NCBI RefSeq assembly: GCF_003991405.1
Contig: NZ_RPEN01000155.1
Location: 1 to 64,000, forward strand
DNA from: Pseudorhodobacter sp. E13
GTDB taxonomy: Bacteria; Pseudomonadota; Alphaproteobacteria; Rhodobacterales; Rhodobacteraceae
Direction of reading: 5' to 3'
Length of the DNA: 64,000 bases
The notes beneath the pieces are model-generated. The model was given only the letters and a program-made list of their open reading frames with translations, was not told where the DNA came from and did not search any database. This document shows positions 8,001 to 16,285 of the stretch, in pieces; position 1 is the stretch's first letter; each line of letters opens with the position of its first letter. A program made the translations under genes and the position numbers.

Positions 8001-9567
8001 GCCGGGGGTGACGCTGATTTCGCCGCCGCCGCACCATGACATCTATTCGATCGAAGACCTTGCGCAATTGATCTATGACCTGAAACAGATCAACCCGCGC
8101 GCCAAGGTGACGGTGAAGCTGGTGTCCAGTTCGGGCGTGGGCACGATTGCGGCGGGCGTGGCCAAGGCCAAGGCCGATGTGATCCTGATTTCGGGCCATA
8201 ACGGCGGCACCGGGGCCTCGCCTGCGACCTCGATCAAATATGCGGGCCTGCCGTGGGAAATGGGCCTGACCGAGGCGCATCAGGTGCTGAGCATGAACAA
8301 CCTGCGCGAACGGGTCACGCTGCGCACCGATGGTGGTTTGCGCACCGGGCGTGACATTGTGATGGCGGCGATGCTGGGGGCCGAGGAATACGGCATCGGC
8401 ACCGCAGCGCTGATCGCGATGGGCTGCATCATGGTGCGTCAGTGCCAGTCCAACACTTGCCCGGTCGGCGTCTGCACCCAGAATGAGGCGCTGCGGGCCA
8501 AGTTCACCGGCAATGCGGATAAGGTGGTGAACCTGATTACCTTTTACGCGCAGGAAGTGCGCGAGATCCTCGCCGAAATCGGCGCGCGGTCGCTGGATGA
8601 GGTTATCGGGCGCGCGGATTTGCTGAGCCAGGTCAGCCGTGGGTCGGCCCATCTGGATGATCTGGACCTGAACCCGCTGCTGATCACCGTGGATGGCGCG
8701 AACCGCATCACTTATGACCGGTCCAAGCCGCGCAACGCGGTGCCCGATACGCTGGATGCCGAGATTATCCGCGACGGCGCGCGCTTCTTTGAAGATGGCG
8801 AAAAGATGCAGCTTTCCTATGCCGTGCGCAACACGCACCGGACCATTGGCACGCGGGCATCCAGCCATATCGTCAAGCGGTTCGGCATGCGCAACACGTT
8901 GCAGGAAGACCATCTGACGGTGAAACTGTCTGGCTCTTGCGGGCAATCCTTGGGCGCTTTTGCGGTGCGCGGGTTGAAGCTGGAAGTGTTCGGCGATGCC
9001 AACGACTATGTTGGCAAGGGCTTGTCTGGCGCGACTATCGTGGTGCGCCCGCAAATGTCCAGCCCGCTGGAGGCGTCGCAAAACACCATCATCGGCAACA
9101 CGGTTCTGTATGGCGCGACGGGGGGCAACCTGTTTGCTTGCGGTCGGGCCGGGGAACGCTTTGCCGTGCGCAACTCTGGCGCGTCGGTGGTGATCGAGGG
9201 CTGCGGCACCAATGGCTGCGAATATATGACCGGCGGTGTGGCGGTGATTTTGGGGTCGATCGGTGCCAACTTTGGCGCAGGGATGACGGGCGGTATGGCC
9301 TATCTTTACGATCCCGACGGCGTGGCCGAGGAGTTCATGAATCTGGAAAGCCTTGTTACCTGCGCGGTCAGCAACCCGCATTGGGAAGCGCAGTTGAAAG
9401 GCCTTATCCAGCGTCACGCCGAGGAAACCGGCAGCCTGAAGGCCAAAGCCATTCTGAACGATTGGGCGAATGAGCGGGCGAATTTCCTGCAAGCCTGCCC
9501 GAAGGAAATGCTGGTCCATATTCCCCATCCGCTGAGCGATGAGCGCGAGGCGGTGCCCGCCGAATAA
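5020..9567 (+). CDS. gltB: Glutamate synthase (NADPH) large subunit GltB
   Basis: 1515 residues, full length. The class II glutamine amidotransferase nucleophile is Cys37 (HASCGVG), so a 36-residue propeptide would be removed. The central and FMN-binding synthase domains follow. The 3Fe-4S cysteines are 1136, 1142 and 1147 (CIMVRQCQSNTCPVG). The C-terminal domain has the usual repeated glycines (GGNLFACGRAGERF, TNGCEYMTGG). With GltD it makes glutamate from glutamine, 2-oxoglutarate and NADPH. The start at 5020 follows GGAGTAA, a usable ribosome binding site. A strong terminator at 9591 ends the unit. Confidence 0.98.
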   Translation: MTNAPVYDAAWVAAEEAKRAYMNEHSLYKTEDEHASCGVGLVVAISGKPSRKVVENGINALKAVWHRGAVDADGKTGDGAGIHVQIPVKFFYDQVKRTGHEPDVNKLIAVGQVFLPRTDFGAQERCRTIVETEVLRMGHYIYGWRHVPVETTVLGEKANATRPEIEQILIRCDKDIDQDQFERELYIIRRRIEKAAAAAQIAGLYLCSLSCRSIIYKGMMLAEQVAVFYPDLMDARFESAFAIYHQRYSTNTFPQWWLAQPFRMLAHNGEINTLKGNVNWMRSHEIRMASNTFGDMAEDIKPIIPAGASDSGALDAVFEVMVRSGRNAPFTKTMLVPEAWSKTTTDMPKAWADMYAYCNAVMEPWDGPAALAMTDGRWVCGGLDRNGLRPMRYVVTGDGLLIAGSEAGMVPVDETTVREKGALGPGQMIAVDMKEGKLYHDAPLKDKLAAAQPFGDWIEKVVDLNNLLRDVPETAKFSGAELRKRQIAAGYSIEELEQVLAPMAEDGKEMIASMGDDTPAAVLSSVYRPLSHFFRQNFSQVTNPPIDSLRESRVMSLKTRFGNLKNVLDESSSQTEILLLESPFVANAEFNVMMQHFGDSVSVIDCTFVRDAEPDALRKGLERIRAEAEDAVRSGAGHLVLTDEHQGPDRVPMPMILATSAVHSWLTRKGLRTFCSVNLRSAECIDPHYFAVLIGCGATTVNAYLAQDSIADRIDRGLIEGSLTDAMRRYRDAIDAGLLKIMSKMGISVISSYRGGLNFEAVGLSRAMVAEYFPGMQSRISGIGVSGIQHKLEEVHTKGWRGGADVLPIGGIYKARRSGEKHAWEAQTMHMLQSACDRASYDIWKQYSAAMRANPPIHLRDLLDIKSLGKPVPIEEVESITSIRKRFVTPGMSLGALSPEAHKTLNVAMNRIGAKSDSGEGGEDPAHFLPEANGDNPSAKIKQVASGRFGVTAEYLNACEELEIKVAQGAKPGEGGQLPGMKVTALIARLRHSTPGVTLISPPPHHDIYSIEDLAQLIYDLKQINPRAKVTVKLVSSSGVGTIAAGVAKAKADVILISGHNGGTGASPATSIKYAGLPWEMGLTEAHQVLSMNNLRERVTLRTDGGLRTGRDIVMAAMLGAEEYGIGTAALIAMGCIMVRQCQSNTCPVGVCTQNEALRAKFTGNADKVVNLITFYAQEVREILAEIGARSLDEVIGRADLLSQVSRGSAHLDDLDLNPLLITVDGANRITYDRSKPRNAVPDTLDAEIIRDGARFFEDGEKMQLSYAVRNTHRTIGTRASSHIVKRFGMRNTLQEDHLTVKLSGSCGQSLGAFAVRGLKLEVFGDANDYVGKGLSGATIVVRPQMSSPLEASQNTIIGNTVLYGATGGNLFACGRAGERFAVRNSGASVVIEGCGTNGCEYMTGGVAVILGSIGANFGAGMTGGMAYLYDPDGVAEEFMNLESLVTCAVSNPHWEAQLKGLIQRHAEETGSLKAKAILNDWANERANFLQACPKEMLVHIPHPLSDEREAVPAE

Positions 9568-9590
9568 GCGGCCCATTGTCGTGAAACAGG

Positions 9591-9621
9591 AAACCCGGCG
9601 GGGCAACTCGCCGGGTTTTTT
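9591..9621 (+). terminator. Rho-independent terminator after gltB
   Basis: The stem AAACCCGGCG / CGCCGGGTTT (10 bp) has an 8-base loop and runs into a T tract (TTTTTTCTC). It lies 24 bases after the gltB stop and closes the glt transcription unit before the Hint gene. Confidence 0.9.
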
Positions 9622-9634
9622 CTCTTTATTGACA

Positions 9635-9662
9635 TAATTTCGCACCGTAATCGCCGAAATTA
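9635..9662. promoter_or_regulatory. Inverted-repeat operator candidate before the Hint gene
   Basis: Perfect 8-bp arms TAATTTCG (9635-9642) and CGAAATTA (9655-9662) are separated by 12 bases, so half-site centres are 20 bp apart, about two helical turns. A TTGACA (9629-9634) abuts the left arm, which would place a bound dimer over the promoter. The segment GAAATTACCC (9656-9665) recurs at 47408-47417. Confidence 0.5.
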
Positions 9663-9671
9663 CCCTTCAAA

Positions 9672-9682
9672 TTGGAAACAAT
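9672..9682 (+). promoter_or_regulatory. TTGGAAACAAT motif, copy 1
   Basis: Copy of an 11-mer shared by several upstream regions in the window. Here it lies 20 bases before the Hint gene start and nine bases before its ribosome binding site, so it would fall in the 5' untranslated region or near the transcription start. Confidence 0.5.
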
Positions 9683-9702
9683 CCAAGATGAAGGACGGTG
9701 AC

Positions 9703-10617
9703 ATGCCGATCTATCCAGACCAGTTTTTCGTGATTGATCCGGGGTCCGCCCCGCCTTCGGGCACGGCGTTGACCGTGGTAAAGCTGGATATCAACGATAC
9801 CGATAGCAACAACTGGATTCAAACCGGCACCGGCGATCTGGTGGGCGGTCTGGTTGTCACATCGGTTTGGGTTAACGACCAGATCCGCGTGACCATGAAC
9901 GGCACAACGCAGTGGATCACGGGTGTGACCTTTTACCGAAGTGGTGGCCCGGCGGTATTTACCCCGACGGATGGCACGATCCTTAGCAATGCGATTTTTC
10001 GCCGTTCCACCTTTGTCACCACCAGCACGCAGGTTCCCGTAGGCTCTTTCGGGCCGCCGTGTTTCGTGGCGGGCACCATGATTGAAACCGATACCGGCCC
10101 GCGCAAGGTCGAAGAGCTGCGGCCCGGTGATCTGATCCGAACCCGCGATGCCGGCTTGCAAGAACTGCAATGGGCCGGGCACCGGGTTATTCCGGGGTCG
10201 GGCGATTGGGCGCCGATCCGCTTTGCCAAAGGCGCAATCGGGAATGACGCTGCGCTTTTGGTTTCGCCCCAGCACCGGATTTTGGTGACAGGTTGGCAAG
10301 CGGAACTGTTCTTCGGGGTCGAGGAAATTCTGGTCGCCGCCAAACATCTGGTGAATGGCGACACGATTTGCCGCGCACCCTGCGAAACGGTAACCTATTG
10401 CCACCTGCTGTTTGACCAGCACCAGATTATCTTTTCCGAAGGGGCAGCCACAGAAAGCCTGCATCCCGGCGACACGATGCTGCAAGAGAACCCCGAACTC
10501 GCCGCTGAAATCATTGAGCTTTTCCCCGAATTGGACACCGAAGCCGGGCGCAATCGCTGGAAAACCGCGCGGATGGCCGCGACCGGGCGCGAGGCGCAAG
10601 TGCTGCGCGCCGCCTGA
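9703..10617 (+). CDS. Hint-domain protein (Hint_2 type)
   Basis: 304 residues. The first ~110 residues are a beta-rich, low-charge segment without a recognised family. A Hedgehog/intein (Hint) domain follows, beginning at the typical PCFVAGTMIETDTGPRKVEEL and continuing with LRPGDLIRT, SPQHRIL and YCHLLFDQHQII. In alphaproteobacteria such domains occur in proteins that process themselves or are exported, often by type I systems; no signal peptide is seen here. The ATG at 9703 has AAGGA seven bases upstream, better than the ATG at 9688. It is a single gene between the gltB terminator and mtgA. The TTGGAAACAAT motif just upstream links it to the polysaccharide genes. Function is unknown. Confidence 0.85.
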   Translation: MPIYPDQFFVIDPGSAPPSGTALTVVKLDINDTDSNNWIQTGTGDLVGGLVVTSVWVNDQIRVTMNGTTQWITGVTFYRSGGPAVFTPTDGTILSNAIFRRSTFVTTSTQVPVGSFGPPCFVAGTMIETDTGPRKVEELRPGDLIRTRDAGLQELQWAGHRVIPGSGDWAPIRFAKGAIGNDAALLVSPQHRILVTGWQAELFFGVEEILVAAKHLVNGDTICRAPCETVTYCHLLFDQHQIIFSEGAATESLHPGDTMLQENPELAAEIIELFPELDTEAGRNRWKTARMAATGREAQVLRAA

Positions 10618-10653
10618 GCCAGCGCCAAGCTGACTTGAACGCAGGCGGGCTTC

Positions 10654-11385
10654 GTGGCTAAACAGGGCATGGCAAAACGAAGCACCCGCAAAAAACCCGC
10701 CGCAGCGCGCCCCGGCATGATCCGCCGCGGGTTGAAATGGCTGTTGCGCGGCGCGCTTGGCCTTGCTGCTTTCGTTGTGCTGCTGGTTCTGCTGTTCACG
10801 GTGGTGAACCCGCCAACCACGATCTACATGATGCAGGAAAGCCGCCGGCTGGATGGTATCACCCGGGATTGGGCCAATTGGCAGGAGATTGCACCCGTGA
10901 TGGCGCGGTCGGTCGTGGCGGCGGAGGATGCGAATTTCTGCCTGCATTGGGGCTTTGATATGGGGGCCATTCGCGCCGCCATTGATGAAGGCGGCAATCG
11001 CGGGGCCTCGACCCTCAGCCAGCAAGTGGTGAAGAATGTGTTTCTGTGGCAGGGCCGCAATTACACCCGCAAAGCCGCCGAGGCGCTGATTACCCCGGTG
11101 GTGGAACTGGTCTGGACCAAGCAGCGCATTCTGGAAGTCTACCTGAATGTGGTCGAATTTGATGAGGGCATCTTTGGCGTCAAAGCCGCCGCCGCGCATT
11201 ATTTCGCGGTAGAGCCCGACCAGATCACCGCCGTTCAGGCCGCGCGACTGGCCGCCATTCTGCCCGATCCAAAAGGCCGCGATGCGAAAAACCCCACGGC
11301 CAGTTTGCGCAAACGTTCTGCCTCTATCCTGGACGGGGCAGAAACCATCCGGCGCGACGGTCGATCCGCCTGTTTTGAACCCTGA
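10654..11385 (+). CDS. mtgA: Monofunctional peptidoglycan transglycosylase MtgA
   Basis: 243 residues from GTG 10654 (ATG 10669 is the alternative; neither has a strong ribosome binding site). A basic N-terminus and one membrane anchor (LAAFVVLLVLLFTVV) precede a family 51 glycosyltransferase domain. Its signature EDANFCLHWGFD (Glu91 by this start) holds the catalytic glutamate, and GASTLSQQVVKN is the second conserved block. The enzyme polymerises lipid II glycan strands at the periplasmic membrane face. There is no transpeptidase domain, as expected for MtgA. The 36-base gap to the Hint gene upstream may mean read-through. Confidence 0.93.
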   Translation: MAKQGMAKRSTRKKPAAARPGMIRRGLKWLLRGALGLAAFVVLLVLLFTVVNPPTTIYMMQESRRLDGITRDWANWQEIAPVMARSVVAAEDANFCLHWGFDMGAIRAAIDEGGNRGASTLSQQVVKNVFLWQGRNYTRKAAEALITPVVELVWTKQRILEVYLNVVEFDEGIFGVKAAAAHYFAVEPDQITAVQAARLAAILPDPKGRDAKNPTASLRKRSASILDGAETIRRDGRSACFEP

Positions 11386-11459
11386 CACCGATGTGGGATT
11401 GAATTTTCCGGGCATTGCCAGTTATGAAGGCCCATCCCTTTAGCCGAAAGCCCATAGCG

Positions 11460-12125
11460 ATGAACCGTCTGTATCACTTCCCCCTCTCGCCGTTCTGCCG
11501 CAAAGTCCGGCTGACCATGGCCGAGAAAAAGCTGGAGGTGGAACTGGTTGAGGAGCGCTATTGGGAACCCTCGGCCGAGTTTCTGCGCCGCAACCCGGCG
11601 GGCAAGGTGCCGATTTTGCGGATGGACAGCAAGGTGCTGACCGAAAGTCAGGCGATTTGCGAATATCTGGAAGAAACCAACCCCAGCCCGCAACTGATGC
11701 CGCGCGACCCCGATGGCCGGTTCGAGGTGCGGCGGCTGTGTTCGTGGTTCGATGATAAATTCCATGCCGAGGTCACATCGAACCTGCTGTATGAGCGGGT
11801 GAACAAGAAGGTGATGAAGCTGGGCTACCCCGACAGCAAAGCGGTCAAGCAGGGGGCGGCGCGCATCAAATACCATCTGGATTATATGGCTTGGTTGCTG
11901 GATCAGCGGCGCTGGCTGGCGGGCGATGTGATGACGCTGGCGGATTTTACCGCCGCCGCGCATCTGAGCTGTCTGGATTATATCTCGGACGTCGATTGGA
12001 ACCGGTCTGCCAATGTGAAGGATTGGTATGCCAAGATCAAATCACGCCCGTCCTTCCGGCCCTTACTGGTCGATCAGGTTTCGGGTTTTCCGCCGCCTGC
12101 ACATTACGCCGATCTGGATTTTTAA
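11460..12125 (+). CDS. fzlA: FzlA-like glutathione S-transferase fold protein
   Basis: 221 residues. The GST N-terminal thioredoxin-like domain starts LYHFPLSPFCRKVRLTMAEK, with Cys13 in the usual active-site region; the helical C-terminal domain contains RRWLAGDVMTLADF. The C-terminal block with KSRPSFRPLL and the ending PAHYADLDF matches what I recall of Caulobacter FzlA, an FtsZ-binding division protein whose C-terminal tail matters for function. The ATG at 11460 gives the family N-terminus; a longer frame from 11415 lacks it. The stop overlaps the stop of the convergent sulfotransferase gene by 4 bp. The alternative is an ordinary GST. Confidence 0.8.
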   Translation: MNRLYHFPLSPFCRKVRLTMAEKKLEVELVEERYWEPSAEFLRRNPAGKVPILRMDSKVLTESQAICEYLEETNPSPQLMPRDPDGRFEVRRLCSWFDDKFHAEVTSNLLYERVNKKVMKLGYPDSKAVKQGAARIKYHLDYMAWLLDQRRWLAGDVMTLADFTAAAHLSCLDYISDVDWNRSANVKDWYAKIKSRPSFRPLLVDQVSGFPPPAHYADLDF

Positions 12126-13513
12126 TCCCGCCAGTTACCAAAGCCATACCCCAGATAGTCGCGGGTATAGGCGTCGCGGGCGGCGGCCTCAACCTCATCA
12201 TCATAGATCTGCGCCAACAGGTCCATCGACGGGTCCGCGATGCCGGGCAGGGCAGGGCAGGGCGCGCCGATTTCAGCGGCCAGAAAGCCAAGGCCCATGG
12301 GCAGGCTGTCTTCACGCAGCACCAGATCGGGGCCTTGAAACTGGGCAAAGCCTTGCAACACGGCGGTCTGGCTGGCAAAGCGCGGATCAATGCGCAACCC
12401 GGTCTGGCCTGCGACATTCAGCTTCAGAAAGCGCAGAAACTCAATAAAAGCAACGCGATGATCGCCCACAGAGAGCGTGGTGCCGGGGGCGGGCAGGTTC
12501 AGCTTGTAGCTTTTGATCAGCCCTTCGCGGATATGCGGCAAAGCGCCCGAAAGGATATGGCTGCAAAACCCGGCATGGGCACGGGCAACCGGATGCCGTA
12601 GTACGGTAAAGCTGCGATGGGGCGTGTTTTTCCGCATCCATTGCCGCAGCGTTTTCTGGGTGAAATCCTCTGTCACCCGGCCAAACCCTGCCAGCCACTG
12701 CGCCACCTGTTCTTCGGGGCCGCCACGGACCGGCATGTAAAGCGCCCCACCCGCTGCCAGAAAAGACGGGATTGCGGGCGCGCGGCGGGGTTCGAAATTC
12801 GGCGTGCGCGCAAGGTTGAATCGATCCAGCCGCGATAGGGCAGCGGCCATTTCCTCGGGGTTTTCAACCTTTTCCGAAAGTTCCTCGGGGTTTTGCTTTT
12901 TCAGCTTGCCATCGGGGGCCGCCAATTCGCCTTTGACGCCCAGATATCGCGCAAGCCCGTTCAACACATCGGTGTCGTTGATATCTTCGTAATCAATGTA
13001 AAATGCGGTTTGCCCGCTGGTTTGCAAACCGTGCAGCAGCCGCAACTGAAAGGCTTGTAACTGCGTCAGATGGGCCGAAAACTCTGCCGCGTCAAAATGG
13101 GCTTTCGCGGTTTTCAACCGCTTGGCATCCGTCAGCTTCCACTGCCCGGTCGCCTGCGCGATTTTCCAGCTGACATAGCTTTCAATCGGGTTGCGGGTCA
13201 GGATGATTTTGGCGCAGAGCGGATCGGCCAGAACAACTGGCAGAACGCGCGGATCATGATCGTGGAAATAGCGAAAACCGGCGATACCATCGGAATGGTC
13301 GCGCATCTTGCGCAGCAGCAGCAGCGGGTCCGCCTCGCGCGCGGCAAGGGTAACGCCAAAAGCCTCATCCTGGTTCAGTTTGCCGATGAAATGCGGGTTA
13401 AATGCCTCTCCGTGGCAGGCCACACCCGGCATGGCATTCAGGTTCGCCTCTAGGAAATTGCTGCCCGTGCGCATTTCCGCGAGCAAAACGAAACTGTTAA
13501 ACTGTTGATCCAA
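12122..13513 (-). CDS. Two-part sulfotransferase (nodulation NodH-type N-terminus)
   Basis: 463 residues. The N-terminal half has the PAPS 5'-phosphosulfate loop in NodH style (LLAEMRTGSNFLE, Arg15-Glu22) and a 3'-phosphate-binding segment ILTRNPIESYVSW near 104-116. The C-terminal half contains a second 3'-phosphate-binding-like segment (FTVLRHPVARAHAGF, near 305) but no evident second phosphosulfate loop, so it may be degenerate or serve the acceptor. It would transfer sulfate from PAPS to a glycan. It lies four bases behind the GT14-like gene, last of a five-gene run that includes galU. cysQ, which removes the product PAP, is in the same block. The acceptor is unknown. Confidence 0.8.
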   Translation of the reverse strand: MDQQFNSFVLLAEMRTGSNFLEANLNAMPGVACHGEAFNPHFIGKLNQDEAFGVTLAAREADPLLLLRKMRDHSDGIAGFRYFHDHDPRVLPVVLADPLCAKIILTRNPIESYVSWKIAQATGQWKLTDAKRLKTAKAHFDAAEFSAHLTQLQAFQLRLLHGLQTSGQTAFYIDYEDINDTDVLNGLARYLGVKGELAAPDGKLKKQNPEELSEKVENPEEMAAALSRLDRFNLARTPNFEPRRAPAIPSFLAAGGALYMPVRGGPEEQVAQWLAGFGRVTEDFTQKTLRQWMRKNTPHRSFTVLRHPVARAHAGFCSHILSGALPHIREGLIKSYKLNLPAPGTTLSVGDHRVAFIEFLRFLKLNVAGQTGLRIDPRFASQTAVLQGFAQFQGPDLVLREDSLPMGLGFLAAEIGAPCPALPGIADPSMDLLAQIYDDEVEAAARDAYTRDYLGYGFGNWRD

Positions 13514-13517
13514 AGCG

Positions 13518-15215
13518 TTATTTCACCAGATAGGGCCGCCCACGGCGGGCGGCGTTTTGTTGCAGGTCATCCCCGACCGGAAAATCACCCATCAAGACAG
13601 GCTGCATGCCTTGGTTGCGCAGGTTTTGCAGGAACTGCCCAAAACCCTTCAAGTCTGTCATGCGCGGGGCCTCGGTCAGGCGGCGCAGGGCGCGCGGGCT
13701 GATTTCATCGACGATGGTTTGCAGCGGCTCCATCGGATTTTCGACAAATTCAGCAAGGTTCCAGATGCGCGTCCGCGCCTTGGTCCATGGGCTGCGCAGA
13801 ATGGTCAGATGCTCTTGCTCCAGCTTTTGCAGACGGGCGGCTTCTTTGCGGATGTCTGAGAAATTGAGGTTGGATTTGAACAGCGGCACCGCCCAAGCCC
13901 CCGAGATCACCGAGATCGTCGCATTCGGGTCAGTGGCAAGCTGCCAGTTGATTTCCTGATTATCGGCGGGGCCGAACTGAAAACACTGCCGTTCCCCGCG
14001 CGTATTCCACAGCAGGTTAGCCAGAAAACTTTTGGGGTTATAGTCGCGGATCGCGGCGGAATTGCTGAGCGCGCCGTTATACACCGTCTCGCCGCCCGAA
14101 AACTCTACCTTGTCCAAGGAGAACAGGTGGCCATGCACCCGCGTTCCGGTCATCTTGCCCAGCCATGTCTCAAAATTCTCAAACAGTTCCGAGAAGCCTT
14201 CGAACACCGAATAGGGCGAGGCGCTTTTGCCATTTTCCCAGTTTTCATTCGGAAAGCGGCTTTGCATATAAAGGCCCGAGCGGCCCTTGGTCCGCCGCTC
14301 CACCGCTTTGGAAAACAGCCGGTCGATCTTGCCGGGGTTGGGTTCGGCGGTGGCTTGGCCCACGCCTTCCTCGGTCATGAAAACGCGATACAACTTGTTG
14401 GCATAGGGCCAGATTTTGCGGGCGACAAAGCAGTCAGACCGCCGCAAAAGTTGCAGGTGGTCATCGTAGAAAATATGCGGTTTGCCCTGAAAGTCGAATT
14501 TCGACAGGGTCAGCGACCGGCTTTCGACATTGGCGGAATAACGGCGCACCAGCGTCTGGAAATAGGATTCATCGGGAATCCAGACGCGGCGGAAATAGCG
14601 GTCAATCTCCTCCCGCTCCGGGTCTTCCAGAATGGCCGAGAGGGTTTGGCGCGTCAGGCACCACCATTGGCTGCCCAGATGCGGCACGATGCCGGCCGGG
14701 ATTTTACGTTTGAACCCAATGCGGCGTTGCAATTTGACATAGCCGTCAAACAGCCTGCGTTGCTTGCGCCACGAAAAGGGAAAGCGCAGGGTAAAACGTT
14801 CCAGATCCAGCCCGCCGATGGTCCAGCCGACATCGGCAGTTGTCACGGATTCAATGAAATCCGTGCGCGGGCGTTCATCCAGATAGGTGACCAATTCGCG
14901 CACCGGGCGCAGCGGCAGGCATGACCCCGAGGCCAGATAAACATGCCGAACCCCCGGAAAATCTGCCAGCATGATGGTTGCCGCCGCTTGAGTGGCCGCC
15001 ACGATCCCCCATGTGCCCCATTCACAAGCAAACCGCCCCGAAAAGCGCACGTCCGAAAGATCGGCCAAGGCTGCTTTCAGGCTTTCGAATTCAACGCGGT
15101 TCACGCGTTTGTCGACATGGATTACCACCGGGCAGCCCCGGTCCACCCAATGCCGGGCCACCTGTGCGGCGCGGTCCAGGGCCGTGTGGCACAGCATGAC
15201 GATCCCGACGGTCAT
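13518..15215 (-). CDS. GT14-type (core-2/I-branching) glycosyltransferase with DUF5927-like C-terminus
   Basis: 565 residues. The N-terminal ~280 residues match the beta-1,6-N-acetylglucosaminyltransferase (GT14) pattern: GIVMLCHTALDRAAQVARHW at the start, VVIHVDKRV, YLASGSCLPLRP and GSQWWCLTR. The rest (about 290-565) looks like the DUF5927 region that accompanies this family in Rhodobacterales; its function is unknown. No signal peptide, so probably cytosolic or membrane-peripheral. Its ATG overlaps the upstream gene's TGA (ATGA, 15212-15215), and the sulfotransferase follows after four bases. This suggests the branch sugar it adds is a candidate sulfation target. The donor is inferred from the family only. 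Confidence 0.82.
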   Translation of the reverse strand: MTVGIVMLCHTALDRAAQVARHWVDRGCPVVIHVDKRVNRVEFESLKAALADLSDVRFSGRFACEWGTWGIVAATQAAATIMLADFPGVRHVYLASGSCLPLRPVRELVTYLDERPRTDFIESVTTADVGWTIGGLDLERFTLRFPFSWRKQRRLFDGYVKLQRRIGFKRKIPAGIVPHLGSQWWCLTRQTLSAILEDPEREEIDRYFRRVWIPDESYFQTLVRRYSANVESRSLTLSKFDFQGKPHIFYDDHLQLLRRSDCFVARKIWPYANKLYRVFMTEEGVGQATAEPNPGKIDRLFSKAVERRTKGRSGLYMQSRFPNENWENGKSASPYSVFEGFSELFENFETWLGKMTGTRVHGHLFSLDKVEFSGGETVYNGALSNSAAIRDYNPKSFLANLLWNTRGERQCFQFGPADNQEINWQLATDPNATISVISGAWAVPLFKSNLNFSDIRKEAARLQKLEQEHLTILRSPWTKARTRIWNLAEFVENPMEPLQTIVDEISPRALRRLTEAPRMTDLKGFGQFLQNLRNQGMQPVLMGDFPVGDDLQQNAARRGRPYLVK

Positions 15216-16222
15216 GCCCAGTTTCCTTTGGACATGAGGCCCAGAATCTCAAGCTGGCGCCAGTTGATGTATTTTTCAGACCATTTGCACCACATATCGG
15301 GGCTGTCGTTCAGCCCGGCCTTATAGGCTTTGTATTCATGGCTGTTGGCATAGTGCTGACCGCGCAGCATCTCTTCCTCGGCCTTCAGGGCGAATGTGTC
15401 GAGGAACTTGGCATGCAGCAGGCAACCGCTGGCCTTTTCACCGCCCCATTCATCATAGACAAGGTTCAGACCACGCGGCAGCAGCATGTGGGTTGAACTG
15501 GCATAGGCATAGCGCCGGTTCCATTTCACCAGCGGAATCTTGTTCAGCGCGGGGGCGCGTTCGGGCGCATCGGCAAAAAACATGCGGGCGCGGGGGCCCC
15601 CTTGAATCCACAGATTGCCATAATGGCCATTCCGCTGAATGCTGTAATTGCCGCTGTCAAACCACTGCGCGATTTCAAACGGGTCTTGCCCTTCGCGGTA
15701 AGGCTGCGCGCCGATTGGCCCTTTGGGATACATATCCAGCAACATGGCCGAAAAGGATTTGATCGACGAGGCATCCAGCCAATCGGTGAGGGCGCGCAAG
15801 GGGCGCGTATCGCAGAACGGATAGACGAAAAACTCATCCGGGTCGACGACAAGTGTCCAATGGTTGTGGCCATAGCGCATTTGCAGCCAGTTCAGCCAAT
15901 CAACCCCGAAACGAGAGCGTTTGTAGCTGTGTTTGCTGGTCCAGACCGAAACATCCGGCTGATCTTCCAGATATTCCCGAGAGCCATCATCGCTGTCATT
16001 GTCCACGATCAGGAAATGATTAACCCCAAGGTCGCGGTAGTATTTCAGAAAGAACGGCAGCCGCACGCGCTCATTGCGCAGGGTGGAAAACAGCAGGATA
16101 TCGGCAGGCTTGATGCTACGGGTGCGGTTGACAACAGGCTTCAGCTCCCTCCGCTTGCGGAAGGCGCGAAAAAGCCAGCGTTTGCGCGCCAGTCTTAGCC
16201 GATATCGTGAAAATATGCTCAC
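15212..16222 (-). CDS. Glycosyltransferase family 2/92-like protein
   Basis: 336 residues from a GTG start (MSIFSRYRLRLARKRW) preceded by GGAAAG. After a basic N-terminus comes TLRNERVRLPFFLKYYRDLG and FLIVDNDSDDGSREYL, then VVDPDEFFVYP with the acidic metal/nucleotide-binding residues. This is the pattern of the Glyco_tranf_2_4/GT92-like family seen in alphaproteobacterial capsule loci. It lies 63 bases after the GT4 gene and overlaps the GT14-like gene by 4 bp, so it is the middle of the galU-GT4-GT2-GT14-sulfotransferase run. The gap upstream contains a small GC-rich inverted repeat (GCGGGC/GCCCGC) without a T tract. The sugar is unknown. Confidence 0.82.
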   Translation of the reverse strand: MSIFSRYRLRLARKRWLFRAFRKRRELKPVVNRTRSIKPADILLFSTLRNERVRLPFFLKYYRDLGVNHFLIVDNDSDDGSREYLEDQPDVSVWTSKHSYKRSRFGVDWLNWLQMRYGHNHWTLVVDPDEFFVYPFCDTRPLRALTDWLDASSIKSFSAMLLDMYPKGPIGAQPYREGQDPFEIAQWFDSGNYSIQRNGHYGNLWIQGGPRARMFFADAPERAPALNKIPLVKWNRRYAYASSTHMLLPRGLNLVYDEWGGEKASGCLLHAKFLDTFALKAEEEMLRGQHYANSHEYKAYKAGLNDSPDMWCKWSEKYINWRQLEILGLMSKGNWA

Positions 16223-16285
16223 ACGTTACTTTCCAGCAGGTCGGGTCTACCGCGCGGGCTGCGCCCGCCAACTCATTATTCCGTA

